A DNA stretch of 32,235 nt from Hyphomicrobiales bacterium (GCA_030688605.1 JAUYJB010000108.1:1-32235), one strand, 5' to 3'. Numbered from the stretch's first letter, positions 18,066 to 27,877 are shown. The notes: generated by a model not told the origin, from the sequence alone. Numbers and translations: made by a program.

Positions 18066-18230
18066 ACTGGCGGGCCGCGCCGGCCGTTGGAGGTTTTCGA
18101 TCCCGGGACACCTAGCAGTCTAGGTGGGCGCCGTGTGAAAGGGCCCACGGGCCCGATCAGGGACAGCTCCCTTGAGGATCGATAAGGGCCCGGGGATACG
18201 TCTCTCCTGACGTGCCGGGCAGCACCGCCA
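18066..18230 (-). ncRNA. ssrS: 6S RNA
   Basis: A ~165-nt RNA that, in characterised bacteria, binds the housekeeping RNA polymerase holoenzyme by mimicking an open promoter. Evidence is position between zapA and the cyclo-ligase gene plus structure. A terminal stem TGGCGG/CCGCCA closes the molecule (near 18222-18227 and 18069-18074). A long arm at 18150-18192 has GGGCCC/GGGCCC, GATC/GATC and AGGGA-CAGC-TCCCT in series. A perfect side hairpin, CACCTAG-CAGT-CTAGGTG (18110-18127), lies on the 3' side of the central bubble, as expected. Ends are approximate. A matching promoter is just upstream. Confidence 0.75.
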
Positions 18231-18236
18231 ACCCCA

Positions 18237-18264
18237 ATCTAGGACGGCTGAGTAAATTGTCTAC
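18237..18264 (-). promoter_or_regulatory. Sigma-70-type promoter of the 6S RNA
   Basis: On the minus strand TAGACA (18264-18259) and TAGATT (18242-18237) are separated by 16 bp. This puts transcription start near 18230, exactly where the terminal stem of the 6S RNA begins. Confidence 0.55.
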
Positions 18265-18303
18265 TCATTGATGCGCGAGCCCGGATGTCGCGGCGGCGCA
18301 ACT

Positions 18304-18669
18304 TCAGCGCCCGCCCGCGCTGAGCCTTTCGGCCATCTCCTCGATGCGCTCGGCGGCGATATCGAGGTTGCGGGCGGCCGCCTCCTGGGTTTCCTGCAAC
18401 CGTGCCGCGGCCAGATCGTGCGCCGCGCTCAGCCGTTGCACCTCTTCCTCCAGACCGCCGATGCGCCGCCTCGCCTCGCCGAGCTCATCGGCGACCATGA
18501 TCGCGGCCATCAGCAGAAGCCGCGTGTCGCCAACCTGGCCGACATGGACCTTCAGGGTCTCGACATGACGCCCGACATGCTCGGCCAGCCCCAGCAAATG
18601 CCGTTCCTGCCCGTCGTCGCAGGACATCTTATAGCTGCGCCCATTGATAGTTACGGTGACTTCCGACAT
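18304..18669 (-). CDS. zapA: Cell division protein ZapA
   Basis: Small protein that binds FtsZ and cross-links or stabilises the Z ring. It begins MSEVTVTINGRSYKMSCDDGQE, the ZapA-family beta-strand opening, followed by a long coiled-coil helix (about residues 60-100, EARRRIGGLEEEVQRL). The start at 18669 gives a normal 121 aa. It is preceded on the same strand by a small coiled-coil gene and followed by the 6S RNA. Confidence 0.93.
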   Translation of the reverse strand: MSEVTVTINGRSYKMSCDDGQERHLLGLAEHVGRHVETLKVHVGQVGDTRLLLMAAIMVADELGEARRRIGGLEEEVQRLSAAHDLAAARLQETQEAAARNLDIAAERIEEMAERLSAGGR

Positions 18670-18698
18670 TGCCACATCTCCTGATCGACAAGATTGGA

Positions 18699-18980
18699 TC
18701 AGCCGCCGGGCTCGGTGATCAGTTCCTCAATGGTGCCGATCGCCGCCTGAAGACGATGCGCCACATCGTCGTTGATGCCCTCGAGTCTGACATTTCGTTG
18801 CTTCAACCGGTCGAGCTCCTGGGCCAGGCGCGACCGGTCCTGCGCGATGGCGTCGATCTGCTGCTGCAGATCGCCAACCATCTTGCCGGCAACCTCCTGA
18901 CGATCCAGGGCAATTTCGAGAGCTTCTATTGCCGCGTTGAGACGGCGTGCCCCAAGCTCCAACGACCTGTCATCCGCCAT
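18699..18980 (-). CDS. Small coiled-coil protein upstream of zapA (DUF4164-like)
   Basis: A 93-aa, almost wholly helical protein with repeated hydrophobic heptads (LEIALDRQ, DLQQQIDAIAQDRSRLAQELDRLKQR). It starts at the ATG at 18980 (MADDRSLELGARRL); upstream in-frame codons cover an AT-rich promoter region. Its size, composition and place immediately before zapA match the DUF4164 proteins of alphaproteobacteria, some of which are suspected division accessories. No function is established from the sequence. Confidence 0.8.
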   Translation of the reverse strand: MADDRSLELGARRLNAAIEALEIALDRQEVAGKMVGDLQQQIDAIAQDRSRLAQELDRLKQRNVRLEGINDDVAHRLQAAIGTIEELITEPGG

Positions 18981-19246
18981 TCCAGGTCCCCCTCGCCTAT
19001 ATATAATACTGCATTTCACCGCGCTAATCCACGCCGCGCAAATCAAGAATGCACAAAAGTTTATGCGACGCAACACCTTAGCGCAATCGCGTTAAGCCTT
19101 GTTCCAACAACGGCGCCGAGACGGTGCGGATAACCCATCAGTGTCGTTGACTCACATCGTTCAAATGGTATTTGTGAGCGCCCCCGACGGGGGGATGCAT
19201 ACGCACGCCGGGCCACCAACACACGAGCGAGCTCTCGTCCCGCCCC
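18981..19246. promoter_or_regulatory. Divergent promoter region between zapA operon and tkt
   Basis: On the minus strand TATTATATATA lies at about 18997-19010, a likely -10 region for the coiled-coil gene and zapA. On the plus strand TTGACT (19147-19152) and TATTTG (19169-19174), 16 bp apart, form a candidate tkt promoter. CTCACA/TGTGAG arms (19151-19156 with 19173-19178) overlap that promoter and may be an operator. A perfect palindrome, TTGTT-CC-AACAA, is at 19099-19110. Confidence 0.45.
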
Positions 19247-21346
19247 ATGTCGGAAAAACACGCGCAAAAGGTTGCCCGATCCGGCAAGGCGCCAGGTCCG
19301 GCGAGCGCCGTGCCGGTCCTTGATTCCGGCAAGCTCAAGCGCATGGCAACGGCGCTGCGGGCGCTCGCCATCGACGCCGTGGAGGCCGCCCAGTCGGGAC
19401 ATCCGGGCCTGCCGCTCGGCACCGCGGATTTCGCCACGGTGCTGTTCGCCAAGTTCTTGAAATTCGACGCAACCGAGCCAAATTGGCCAGACCGCGACCG
19501 ATTCGTTCTGTCGGCCGGGCACGGCTCGATGCTGCTTTACGGGCTCCTGCACCTGCTCGGCTACGAAGAGATGCGGCTGCAGGACATCGAGCACTTCCGA
19601 CAGCTTGGTTCGCGCGCTGCCGGCCATCCCGAATACGGGCTTGCCGCCGGCATCGAGACGACCACCGGACCGCTCGGCCAGGGGATCGCCAACGCCGTCG
19701 GCATGGCCATCGCCGAACGACATCTTGCCGCGATCTTCGGCGACGCGCTGGTCAACCACCACACCTACGTGCTGGCCAGCGACGGCGATCTGATGGAGGG
19801 AATCAGCCACGAGGCGATCTCGCTTGCCGGTCATCTCCGGCTCGCCAAGCTGATCGTCCTGTTCGACGATAACGGCATCAGCATCGACGGACCGGTCTCA
19901 TTGACCGAATCAGGCGACCAGATCGCCCGCTTCCACGCCGCCGGATGGGACGCGACCAGGATCGACGGCCACGACATGACTGCCGTGTGCCAGGCCCTGG
20001 AGGCGGCCAAGGCGAGCGACCGGCCGAGCCTGATCGCCTGCCGCACGATGATCGGTTTCGGCGCGCCGCACAAGCAAGGCACCGCCAGCGTCCACGGCGC
20101 GCCGCTGGGCGCGGAAGAGGCGACGCTGGCCAAAGTTGCGCTCGGATGGGAACACGAGCCCTTCGAGATCCCCTCGGAGATCCGCGATGCCTGGCGCATC
20201 GCCGGCCTGCGCGGCGTGAAGGGCCGCAAGGCCTGGGAAAAGGTGCTGGCCAAGAGCAGCGCCGACACCCGCGCCGAGTTTGAGCGGCGCATGCGCGGCG
20301 ACCTGCCGGCCGGCCTCCGCGAAGCGCTCATAGCCCACAAGACGCGGCTCGTCGAGGAGCCGAAGCCGGTCGCCAGCCGCCGGGCCTCGCAGATGGCGCT
20401 CGAGGTCATCAACGCCACGGTGCCGGAAACCATCGGCGGCTCGGCCGACCTGACCGGCTCCAACAACACCAAGACCGAATCGACGCCGGTGATCACCGCG
20501 GACGACTTCTCCGGCCGCTTCATCCATTACGGGGTGCGCGAGCATGCCATGGCCGCGGCCCTGAACGGCATGGCGCTGCACCGCGGCGTGATCCCATATT
20601 CGGGGACCTTTCTGATCTTTTCCGACTATTGCCGCCCGGCGATCCGCCTTTCGGCATTGATGGGCCAGCGGGTGATCTATGTAATGACCCATGACTCGAT
20701 CGGGCTTGGCGAGGACGGCCCGACGCATCAGCCGGTGGAGCATCTTGCCAGTCTGCGCGCCGTTCCCAATCTGTGGGTGCTGCGCCCGGCCGACGCGGTG
20801 GAGACCGCCGAATGCTGGCAGTTGGCGCTGGAGCGCCGCGACGGGCCGAGCATCCTCGCTTTGACCCGCCAGAACCTGCCGCCGGTGCGCGTCAGCCACG
20901 TCGACAAGAACGCATGCGCACGCGGCGCCTACGTCCTGGCGCCCGCGTCGGACGACGCCAAGGTGACGCTGATCGCCACCGGCTCGGAAGTGGCGCTGGC
21001 GCTCTCCGCGCGCGTGATGCTGGAATCCGAACGGATACCGACCTCCGTCATCTCGATGCCGTGCTGGGAGCTGTTTGCAGCACAGAGCAAAAACTACCGT
21101 AACGCGGTCATCAACCCCAAAACGGTCCGGATCTCCGTCGAGGCCGGCTCGACGTTCGGCTGGGACCGCTATGTCGGCGAGAACGGCGTCGCCATCGGCC
21201 TCGACAGATTCGGCGCCAGCGCGCCTTATCAGGATCTTTACAAGCATTTCGGCATAACCGCCGACGCAGTGGCGGCGGCGGCGCGGGCACGGCTTCTTGC
21301 CGCCAGCGAAGAGAAAGACGCAACAGTCGGCGGCAAGACCGGTTAA
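19247..21346 (+). CDS. tkt: Transketolase
   Basis: Thiamine-diphosphate enzyme moving two-carbon units between sugar phosphates in the pentose-phosphate and Calvin pathways. Motifs in the 699-aa protein are SGHPG (50-54), SAGHGS (89-94), TTTGPLGQG (138-146), the ThDP/metal motif SDGDLMEG (178-185) with DDNGISIDG (207-215), and the C-terminal [11 protein letters not shown] and MPCWELF segments. The first ~25 residues are a poorly conserved tail. It heads a plus-strand cluster with gap, pgk and fba, so the operon supports central carbon flow; no RuBisCO or phosphoribulokinase gene is in view. Confidence 0.96.
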   Translation: MSEKHAQKVARSGKAPGPASAVPVLDSGKLKRMATALRALAIDAVEAAQSGHPGLPLGTADFATVLFAKFLKFDATEPNWPDRDRFVLSAGHGSMLLYGLLHLLGYEEMRLQDIEHFRQLGSRAAGHPEYGLAAGIETTTGPLGQGIANAVGMAIAERHLAAIFGDALVNHHTYVLASDGDLMEGISHEAISLAGHLRLAKLIVLFDDNGISIDGPVSLTESGDQIARFHAAGWDATRIDGHDMTAVCQALEAAKASDRPSLIACRTMIGFGAPHKQGTASVHGAPLGAEEATLAKVALGWEHEPFEIPSEIRDAWRIAGLRGVKGRKAWEKVLAKSSADTRAEFERRMRGDLPAGLREALIAHKTRLVEEPKPVASRRASQMALEVINATVPETIGGSADLTGSNNTKTESTPVITADDFSGRFIHYGVREHAMAAALNGMALHRGVIPYSGTFLIFSDYCRPAIRLSALMGQRVIYVMTHDSIGLGEDGPTHQPVEHLASLRAVPNLWVLRPADAVETAECWQLALERRDGPSILALTRQNLPPVRVSHVDKNACARGAYVLAPASDDAKVTLIATGSEVALALSARVMLESERIPTSVISMPCWELFAAQSKNYRNAVINPKTVRISVEAGSTFGWDRYVGENGVAIGLDRFGASAPYQDLYKHFGITADAVAAAARARLLAASEEKDATVGGKTG

Positions 21347-21372
21347 GAAGCGGAATTCAAGAGGAAGAGGCG

Positions 21373-22383
21373 ATGGCAGTTCGCATTGGAATCAATGGGT
21401 TTGGACGGATCGGGCGACTGGTGCTGCGCGCCATTGTCGAATCCGGCCGCAAGGATATCGAGGTCGTCGGCGTCAACGATCTGGGACCGGTCGAGATGAA
21501 CGCCCATCTGTTGCGCTATGACAGTGTCCACGGCCGGTTCCCCGCCGAGGTCGTCGTCGACGGCGATACGCTCGATGTCGGCCGCGGCCCGGTCCGGGTC
21601 ACCTCCGAGCGCGATCCGTCGAAGCTTCCCTGGGCCGATCTGAAGGTCGACATCGCGTTCGAATGCACCGGCCTGTTCACGTCCAAGGAAAAGGCCTCGG
21701 CGCACCTTGCCGCCGGCGCAAAACGGGTGCTGATCTCCGCACCCGCCAGCAATGCCGATCTTACCGTGGTCTACGGCGTCAACGACGACAGGCTGACGGC
21801 CGAGCACAGCGTCGTCTCCAATGCCTCCTGCACCACCAATTGCCTCGCCCCGGTGGCCAAGGTGCTCAACGACGCGTTCGGCATCGACAAGGGCTTCATG
21901 ACCACGATCCACGCCTTTACCGGCGACCAGCCGACGCTCGATACGCTGCACAAGGACCCCTATCGCGCCCGCGCCGCGTCCATGTCCATGATCCCGACCT
22001 CGACCGGGGCGGCGCGCGCCGTCGGCCTGGTTCTACCGGAGCTCAACGGCAAGCTCGACGGCGTCGCCGTGCGCGTTCCAACGCCCAACGTGTCGATGGT
22101 CGACCTGAAGGTCGTCACCAGCCGCGCCACCAGCGTCGAGGAGGTCAACGACGCGGTGCGCAAGGCGAGCCGGACGAACAGGCTGAAGGGCATCCTGTGC
22201 TACACCGACGAGCCGCTCGTCTCCGTCGACTTCAACCATGACCCGGCCTCCTCGACCTTCGCCACGCCGCAAACCAAGGTCATGGACGGCAATCTGGTAC
22301 GGATCCTGTCCTGGTACGACAATGAGTGGGGCTTTTCCCACCGCATGGCCGACACCGCGGCGGCCATGGGCAAGCTGATCTGA
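21373..22383 (+). CDS. gap: Glyceraldehyde-3-phosphate dehydrogenase, type I
   Basis: Oxidises glyceraldehyde-3-phosphate to 1,3-bisphosphoglycerate, or the reverse, with a nicotinamide cofactor. The Rossmann motif [11 protein letters not shown] is at residues 6-16 and the catalytic cysteine C153 is in [12 protein letters not shown]. Phosphate-binding segments such as HAFTGDQ and IPTSTGAA follow, and the protein ends in [15 protein letters not shown]. At 336 aa it is full length. GAGGAAGAGG precedes the ATG. It lies 26 bp after tkt, with pgk following. Confidence 0.97.
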   Translation: MAVRIGINGFGRIGRLVLRAIVESGRKDIEVVGVNDLGPVEMNAHLLRYDSVHGRFPAEVVVDGDTLDVGRGPVRVTSERDPSKLPWADLKVDIAFECTGLFTSKEKASAHLAAGAKRVLISAPASNADLTVVYGVNDDRLTAEHSVVSNASCTTNCLAPVAKVLNDAFGIDKGFMTTIHAFTGDQPTLDTLHKDPYRARAASMSMIPTSTGAARAVGLVLPELNGKLDGVAVRVPTPNVSMVDLKVVTSRATSVEEVNDAVRKASRTNRLKGILCYTDEPLVSVDFNHDPASSTFATPQTKVMDGNLVRILSWYDNEWGFSHRMADTAAAMGKLI

Positions 22384-22451
22384 GTTTTCCGCTGCCCGGC
22401 AACGTCCGGGGCGCCGGCACATCCGCAACCGAGCAGGAGGGCGATCGATCA

Positions 22452-23672
22452 TTGACGCGGGCAAGGACCAAGCGATTCAGGACGCTTGACGCGCTCGATG
22501 TCGCCGGCAAGCGGGTTCTGGTGCGCGTCGACTTGAACGTGCCGATCAAGAATGGCGCCGTCGCCGACAACGGCCGTATCGAGCGCATCCTGCCGACCTT
22601 GCGGGAACTCGTCGCCAAGAAGGCGACGGTGGTCCTGTTGTCCCATTTCGATCGTCCAAAGGGCAAGGTGGTGCCGGAAATGTCGCTGGGGCCGGTCGCC
22701 CAGCCGCTCGCCAGGGCGCTCGGCTCGTTCGTGACCTTCGTGCCCACCACCTGGAACGACGACCTCGCCGAATGCGCCGTCGCCGAGGCTGGGCCCGGCG
22801 ACGTGATCATGTTGGAGAACACCCGCTTCCATCCGGGCGAAGAGAAGAACGACCCGGAATTCGCCCGCAAGCTGGCCGGCCTCGGCGACGTCTTTCTCAA
22901 TGACGCCTTCTCCGTCTCCCACCGCGCCCACGCCTCGACCGAAGGCGTCGCCCATCTCCTGCCGAGCGCTGCCGGCCGCGCCGTGGAAGCTGAGATCGCG
23001 GCGTTGGAGCAGGCCTTGACCGCCCCCGAGCGGCCGCTTTGGGCGATCGTCGGCGGCGCCAAGGTATCGACCAAACTTGGTCTGCTCAGCAATCTGTGCC
23101 GGATCGTCGACGGCCTGATCATCGGCGGCGGCATGGCCAACACCTTCCTCGCCGCCCAGGGCAAGCTGGTCGGCAAGTCCCTGTGCGAGCACGATCTGGC
23201 CAATGCCGCGCGCGCCATCCTGAAGGAATGCGCGGAGGCCGGCTGCGAAATCGTGCTGCCGATCGACGCGGTCGTCGCCGAGCATCTCGCCGAGGGAGCG
23301 AAAAGCGCCAGCGTCGGCATCGACAAGGTCGGCGCCGACGACATGATCCTGGATGTCGGACCGCAAAGCGTGGTCGAGCTCGACCGCCGCCTGGACTCTG
23401 CCCGCACCCTGGTGTGGAATGGGCCGCTGGGCGCCTTCGAGGTTGCCCCCTTCGATGCCGGCACCAGCGCGGTTGCCCGCCACGCCGCGGCGCTGACCAA
23501 AGCCGGGCGGCTGGTCTCGATTGCCGGCGGCGGCGATACGCTTGCGGCCCTGCGCACGGCCGATGTGATCGACGATTTCTCCTATGTCTCGGCGGCCGGC
23601 GGCGCATTCCTCGAATGGCTTGAAGGCAAGGAACTGCCTGGCGTAAAAGTGCTGATGAACCAGACACAATGA
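22452..23672 (+). CDS. pgk: Phosphoglycerate kinase, probable TTG start
   Basis: Transfers phosphate between 1,3-bisphosphoglycerate and ADP. Family motifs are [14 protein letters not shown] near the N-terminus, [32 protein letters not shown] and GGGDTLAAL near the C-terminus. The frame is open back to 22326 inside gap, but no ATG fits between the gap stop and the first conserved residues. TTG at 22452, preceded by AGGAGG at 22435-22440, gives a normal 406 aa starting with [14 protein letters not shown]. The 11-base gap from that ribosome site is somewhat long. Confidence 0.95.
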   Translation: MTRARTKRFRTLDALDVAGKRVLVRVDLNVPIKNGAVADNGRIERILPTLRELVAKKATVVLLSHFDRPKGKVVPEMSLGPVAQPLARALGSFVTFVPTTWNDDLAECAVAEAGPGDVIMLENTRFHPGEEKNDPEFARKLAGLGDVFLNDAFSVSHRAHASTEGVAHLLPSAAGRAVEAEIAALEQALTAPERPLWAIVGGAKVSTKLGLLSNLCRIVDGLIIGGGMANTFLAAQGKLVGKSLCEHDLANAARAILKECAEAGCEIVLPIDAVVAEHLAEGAKSASVGIDKVGADDMILDVGPQSVVELDRRLDSARTLVWNGPLGAFEVAPFDAGTSAVARHAAALTKAGRLVSIAGGGDTLAALRTADVIDDFSYVSAAGGAFLEWLEGKELPGVKVLMNQTQ

Positions 23673-23725
23673 ATTTTGGCGGCAGGCCGGAGCTGAGGCC
23701 GGCGCCGTGAATCAGAGGAAGACCG

Positions 23726-24763
23726 ATGACTGAGAGACTGGACCAAAACGCCGCCGCTATGGTCGCGCGCGGCAAAGGCATTCTCGCCGCCGATGAGAGC
23801 TCCGGAACGATCAAGAAGCGCTTCGATACCATCGGCGTCGAATCCACCGAGGACAATCGCCGCGATTACCGGGAGCTGCTTTTCCGCACCGAGGAAGCGC
23901 TGCGCAATCACATCTCCGGCGTCATCCTGTTCGACGAGACGATCCGCCAGAAGGCGGCCGACGGCACGCCGCTCGTCGACGTTATCGCGGCGACGGGCGC
24001 GCTTCCCGGCATCAAGGTCGACAAGGGCGCCAAGGAACTGGCCGGCGCGCCGGGCGAGAAGGTCACCGAGGGCCTTGACGGCCTGCGCGAGCGGCTTGGC
24101 GAATATCGCGAGCTCGGCGCCAAATTCGCCAAATGGCGCGCCGTGATCGACATCGGTCGCCAGGGCGACCACCGTATGCCCAGCCCCTATTGCATCCGCG
24201 CCAACATGCATGCGCTGGCGCGCTACGCGGCGCTGTGTCAGGAGGCCGAGATCGTCCCGATCGTCGAGCCGGAAGTGCTGATGGACGGCGATCACGATAT
24301 CGACCGTTGCGCGGAAGTGACCGAGTATACGCTGAAAGAGCTCTATGCCGATCTGTTCGAGCACCGCGTGCGCCTGGAAGGCAGCGTGCTCAAGCCGAAC
24401 ATGGTCATCTCCGGCAAGAAATGCGCAAACCGCGCCGGCGTCGACGAGGTCGCGGAAAAGACCGTGCGCTGCCTCAAGCGGGCCGTGCCGGCGGCGGTGG
24501 CGGGCATCGCCTTCCTCTCCGGCGGCCAATCGGACGAGGAGGCGACCGCGCACCTGTCGGCGATGAACGCGCTCGGGGAATCCCTCCCCTGGCCGCTTTC
24601 CTTCTCCTACGGGCGGGCGCTGCAGGCAGCCCCCTTGAAGGCCTGGGGCGGCAAGCGCGAGAATGCCGCGGCCGCGCAGCGCGCCTTCCTGCACCGCGCG
24701 CACATGAACGGGCTTGCCACCACCGGCGGCTGGTCGCCGGAACTGGAGCGGCAGGCGGCCTAG
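23726..24763 (+). CDS. Fructose-bisphosphate aldolase, class I
   Basis: Cleaves or forms fructose-1,6-bisphosphate (and can act on sedoheptulose bisphosphate) through a Schiff base. It begins like animal-type class I aldolases: LAADESSGTIKKRF at about residues 20-33. The Schiff-base lysine is K223 in EGSVLKPNMVISGKK, and SGGQSDEEAT and FSYGRALQ follow. At 345 aa it is complete. It belongs to the tkt-gap-pgk cluster. Most enteric bacteria use the metal-dependent class II enzyme here, whereas many rhizobia have class I. Confidence 0.96.
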   Translation: MTERLDQNAAAMVARGKGILAADESSGTIKKRFDTIGVESTEDNRRDYRELLFRTEEALRNHISGVILFDETIRQKAADGTPLVDVIAATGALPGIKVDKGAKELAGAPGEKVTEGLDGLRERLGEYRELGAKFAKWRAVIDIGRQGDHRMPSPYCIRANMHALARYAALCQEAEIVPIVEPEVLMDGDHDIDRCAEVTEYTLKELYADLFEHRVRLEGSVLKPNMVISGKKCANRAGVDEVAEKTVRCLKRAVPAAVAGIAFLSGGQSDEEATAHLSAMNALGESLPWPLSFSYGRALQAAPLKAWGGKRENAAAAQRAFLHRAHMNGLATTGGWSPELERQAA

Positions 24764-24772
24764 CCGGAAAGC

Positions 24773-25414
24773 ATGTCCAGGTCCAAGCCGCGTCTCTATT
24801 TGATGCTGCCGCCGGCCTTCGCCCCGGCGGCCCTGGCGCCGGGGTTCGCGGACGCGCTCGCCACCGGCGAGGTGGCCGCGGTTCTCATGTGGCTTGCCGG
24901 CGTCGAGGATGCGCCCTGGCAAGAGGCGGCGGCGGTGCTGTTGCCGGTCGCGCATGCGCGGGGAACGCCGCTTCTCATCGGCGGCAATGGCGAACGCGCC
25001 CAGCGCCTTGGCGCCGACGGCGTCCATCTTGAGGCAAGCGCCGAAGAGCTACGCGCAGCGCACAAGGCCCACGCGCCGCGCCTGATGGTCGGCGCAGGCG
25101 GCCTTGCCACTCGCCATGAGGCGATGCTGGCTGCCGAGACCGGCGTCGACTATGTCTTGTTCGGCTCAGCCGACCCGGCGCGCGAGCGGGCGATTCCGGC
25201 CGCGACCATTCGCGACCTCACCGAATGGTGGAGCGAACTCTTCCAAGTCCCTTGCGTGGTCTCGGCCGCCGGCCCCGAAGAGGCCGCGGCGCTCGCCGCC
25301 GCCGGCGCCGACTTCATCGCCGTCGGTGAATGGGTGTGGGCCGATCCGGGCGGCCCGGCCGCCGCCATCAAGGCATTGAGCGGATGCCTGCAAGACATGG
25401 CGGTCGCGCCATGA
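24773..25414 (+). CDS. ThiE-like (thiamine-phosphate synthase fold) protein, diverged
   Basis: A 213-aa TIM-barrel-like protein whose RLGADGVHLEAS (78-89) and GVDYVLFGSA (124-133) segments align with thiamine-phosphate synthase. The family's substrate-binding signatures are missing: no LQxRxK near the N-terminus, GNGER (71-75) where ND is expected, no histidine in the usual GxSxH position (GAGGLATRH instead), SADPARER in place of PTxTK, and SAAG in place of GGI. It may be a catalytically altered relative. It starts 10 bp after fba, and its stop overlaps the next ATG (ATGA). Confidence 0.75.
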   Translation: MSRSKPRLYLMLPPAFAPAALAPGFADALATGEVAAVLMWLAGVEDAPWQEAAAVLLPVAHARGTPLLIGGNGERAQRLGADGVHLEASAEELRAAHKAHAPRLMVGAGGLATRHEAMLAAETGVDYVLFGSADPARERAIPAATIRDLTEWWSELFQVPCVVSAAGPEEAAALAAAGADFIAVGEWVWADPGGPAAAIKALSGCLQDMAVAP

Positions 25415-26349
25415 CCCGGCTCACGGCCATATTCCTGCTGGTGACCGCGCTTCTTGCCGGCTCGGCCGGCGCGGCGGCGCCGGAGGAAGAGGTCAAACAG
25501 GAGGATAAGGCCTATACCGCCTTCCAGCTTGGCCGCTACCTGACCGCCCAACGCGAGGCCCTACCGCTGGCGGAAAAAGGCGACCGGGCAGCCCAGACGC
25601 TCCTCGGCGAGCTGTACTCCAAGGGGCTCGGCGTGCGTCTCGACTTCGGCGAAGCCGCGAAATGGTACCGTCTTGCCGCCGCCCAGGGCGACCGCGAGGC
25701 GCAGTTCGCTCTCGGGCTGTTGCTGCTGAACGGCAAGGGCGTCAAGCGCGACGCGGAGGAGGCTATTCGCCAGCTCCAAGGGGCGGCGGACCAGGGACAC
25801 GATCTGGCGCAATACAATCTCGGCCTGCTCTACGTCGAGGGACTGGTGGTCGCGCGCGACGTCGCCAAGGCGGCGCAATATTTCAGGGCTGCGGCTGAGC
25901 AGGGCCACGGCGAGGCGCAGTACGGTCTCGGCACGCTCTATGCCGAGGGCGCCGGCGTGCCCCGCGATCCGATGGCGGCAGCCCAATGGATCGGACGCGC
26001 GGCGGAAAAAGGAATTTCCGACGCCGAGCTTGATTTCGGCATCTTGGTCTTCAAGGGGCGCGGGGTGCAAAAGGACGAGGCCCGCGGCGCTGCTTTTCTC
26101 CGGCGCGCCGCCGAGCACGGCAATCCGGTCGCCCAGAACCGTATCGCCCATCTCTACGTGAACGGCCGCGGCGTTCTGATCGATCCGGTCGAGGCTGCAA
26201 AGTGGCACTTGATCGCGCGCCAGGAAGGCAAAAGCGACACCTGGCTGGACGGTTACCTGGAAACCTTGTCGAAGGAGCAGCAGAGCAAGGCCGCGGCAGC
26301 CGCCAGGGATTGGCTGCGCGCGCGCCACGCCGGTTTCTTCGACGGGTGA
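25411..26349 (+). CDS. Exported Sel1-repeat (TPR-like) protein
   Basis: A 312-aa protein with an N-terminal signal peptide (about residues 1-22, LTAIFLLVTALLAGSAGA) and six tandem Sel1-type repeats of about 36 residues, each with an AQxxLGxLYxxGxGVxxDxxxAxxWxxxAAxxG pattern. Such solenoids act as protein-interaction scaffolds; the partner here is unknown. The ATG at 25411 overlaps the stop of the ThiE-like gene by 4 bp, which implies translational coupling. The longer open frame to 25330 would run inside the preceding gene. Confidence 0.85.
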   Translation: MTRLTAIFLLVTALLAGSAGAAAPEEEVKQEDKAYTAFQLGRYLTAQREALPLAEKGDRAAQTLLGELYSKGLGVRLDFGEAAKWYRLAAAQGDREAQFALGLLLLNGKGVKRDAEEAIRQLQGAADQGHDLAQYNLGLLYVEGLVVARDVAKAAQYFRAAAEQGHGEAQYGLGTLYAEGAGVPRDPMAAAQWIGRAAEKGISDAELDFGILVFKGRGVQKDEARGAAFLRRAAEHGNPVAQNRIAHLYVNGRGVLIDPVEAAKWHLIARQEGKSDTWLDGYLETLSKEQQSKAAAAARDWLRARHAGFFDG

Positions 26350-26465
26350 TCCGGCTGATCCGTTCGTGAAGGCTGCCGACGCGCCCGCACCGGTGCTTTT
26401 TGGATGCAGCGGCCAAGAAGACCTGCTAGAGCCCTGCGCGAACCATCCCTACATGCGGTTTGACA

Positions 26466-27029
26466 ATGAAGATCAACGGCAACGAAATCCGGCCCGGCCA
26501 TGTCGTCCAGCACAAGAGCGGCTTGTGGGTGGCGGTCAAGTGCCAGGCGGTGAAGCCGGGCAAGGGCGGCGCGTTCAATCAGGTGGAGTTGAAGAACCTG
26601 ATCGACGGCACCAAGCTCAACGAACGCTTTCGCGCCTCCGAAACGGTCGAGCGGGTGCGCCTCGAGCAGAAGGACTATCAGTTTCTTTACGCCCAGGGCG
26701 AGCAGCTCGTGTTCATGGACCTCGACACTTATGAGCAGCTCGAGATCGCCAGCGACTTTATCGGCGACCGCGCAGCCTTTCTGCAGGACGGCATGACCGT
26801 GACCGTCGAAAGCCACGAGGGCCAACCGATCGGAATCTCGCTGCCCGACCAGGTGACGCTGCAGGTCGTCGAGGCCGAGCCGGTGGTCAAGGGACAGACG
26901 GCGTCTTCCTCCTACAAGCCGGCGGTGCTGGAGAACGGCGTCCGAGTGATGGTGCCGCCCTTCATTTCTGTCGGAGAGAAGATCGTCGTCGACACCAACG
27001 AGCTCAGTTACGTGCGCCGAAGCGAGTAG
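26466..27029 (+). CDS. efp: Translation elongation factor P
   Basis: Relieves ribosomes stalled at consecutive prolines by entering near the P site. The three beta-barrel domains fit the 187-aa length. The modification-loop lysine is K33 in KPGKGGAF (30-37), equivalent to E. coli K34. The end [22 protein letters not shown] is the EF-P signature. I use ATG 26466 ([11 protein letters not shown]) over an in-frame TTG six bases upstream. Its gene and suhB are 17 bp apart. Proline-rich neighbours such as TolA and the exported protein are the kind of targets EF-P assists. Confidence 0.97.
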   Translation: MKINGNEIRPGHVVQHKSGLWVAVKCQAVKPGKGGAFNQVELKNLIDGTKLNERFRASETVERVRLEQKDYQFLYAQGEQLVFMDLDTYEQLEIASDFIGDRAAFLQDGMTVTVESHEGQPIGISLPDQVTLQVVEAEPVVKGQTASSSYKPAVLENGVRVMVPPFISVGEKIVVDTNELSYVRRSE

Positions 27030-27046
27030 CAACCCGGAATCTGCAC

Positions 27047-27874
27047 ATGGCCCGTTCCGCCCTCATCAATGTCATGATCCAGGCCGCCCGCAAGGCCGGC
27101 CGGACGCTGGCGCGTGACTTCGGCGAGGTCGAGAACCTCCAGGTCTCGCTCAAGGGGCCGGGCGACTTCGTCAGCGCCGCCGACCTGCGGGCGGAGAAGA
27201 TCCTGATCGAGGAGCTCGGGCGGGCACGGCCTGGTTATGCGATTCTCACCGAGGAGACCGGCGCCATACCCGGCCACGACAAAACCCACCGCTGGATCGT
27301 CGACCCACTCGACGGCACCACGAACTTCCTGCACGGTTTCCCGCTGTTCTGCATCTCGATCGCGCTCGAGCGCGAGGGCCAGCTTGTCGCCGGGGTGATC
27401 TACAACCCGGTCCTCGACGAATTGTATACGGCCGAGCGCGGCAAGGGCGCCTTCCTCAACGACCGCCGCATCCGGGTCGCCGCGCGCACCTCCCTCTCCC
27501 TGGCCCTGGTGACCATAGGCATTCCACACTCCGGCCGCGGCGCCCACGCGCTGATGCTGCGCGAGCTTGAGGTCGTGATGGGCAAGGTCGCCGGGCTGCG
27601 CCGCACCGGCTCGGCGGCGCTCGACTTGGCTTTCGTCGCGGCCGGGCGCTGCGACGCCTTCTGGGAGCACGGGCTGTCGCCGTGGGATTTGGCGGCCGGA
27701 ATCCTCATGGTTCGCGAGGCGGGCGGGTTCGTCACCGATATTGGCGGCGGCGACACGATGCTCAAGACCGGCGACATCCTCGCCGGAAACGAGACCATCC
27801 ATCGCGATCTCCTTGACGCATTGAGAAGCGCAGCGGGCGCTAGGTCACGCCCGCCCGTTGCGTCCTTGCCATAA
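27047..27874 (+). CDS. suhB: Inositol-1-monophosphatase family protein (SuhB-like)
   Basis: Mg-dependent phosphatase family; the E. coli member SuhB also takes part in rRNA antitermination. Metal-binding residues are E70 in LTEETGAI, the motif WIVDPLDGTTNFLHG (83-97), and the C-terminal SPWDLAAGILMVREAGG. At 275 aa the length is normal. It lies directly after efp, an order common in rhizobia. Whether it acts on inositol phosphate or only in transcription cannot be told from the sequence. Confidence 0.92.
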   Translation: MARSALINVMIQAARKAGRTLARDFGEVENLQVSLKGPGDFVSAADLRAEKILIEELGRARPGYAILTEETGAIPGHDKTHRWIVDPLDGTTNFLHGFPLFCISIALEREGQLVAGVIYNPVLDELYTAERGKGAFLNDRRIRVAARTSLSLALVTIGIPHSGRGAHALMLRELEVVMGKVAGLRRTGSAALDLAFVAAGRCDAFWEHGLSPWDLAAGILMVREAGGFVTDIGGGDTMLKTGDILAGNETIHRDLLDALRSAAGARSRPPVASLP

Positions 27875-27877
27875 TAA

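Noticed and set aside
26385-26406. GCACCGGTGC followed by TTTTT as a terminator for the Sel1 gene
   Set aside because: The palindrome has no loop, so only about three base pairs could form in RNA; too weak to call.
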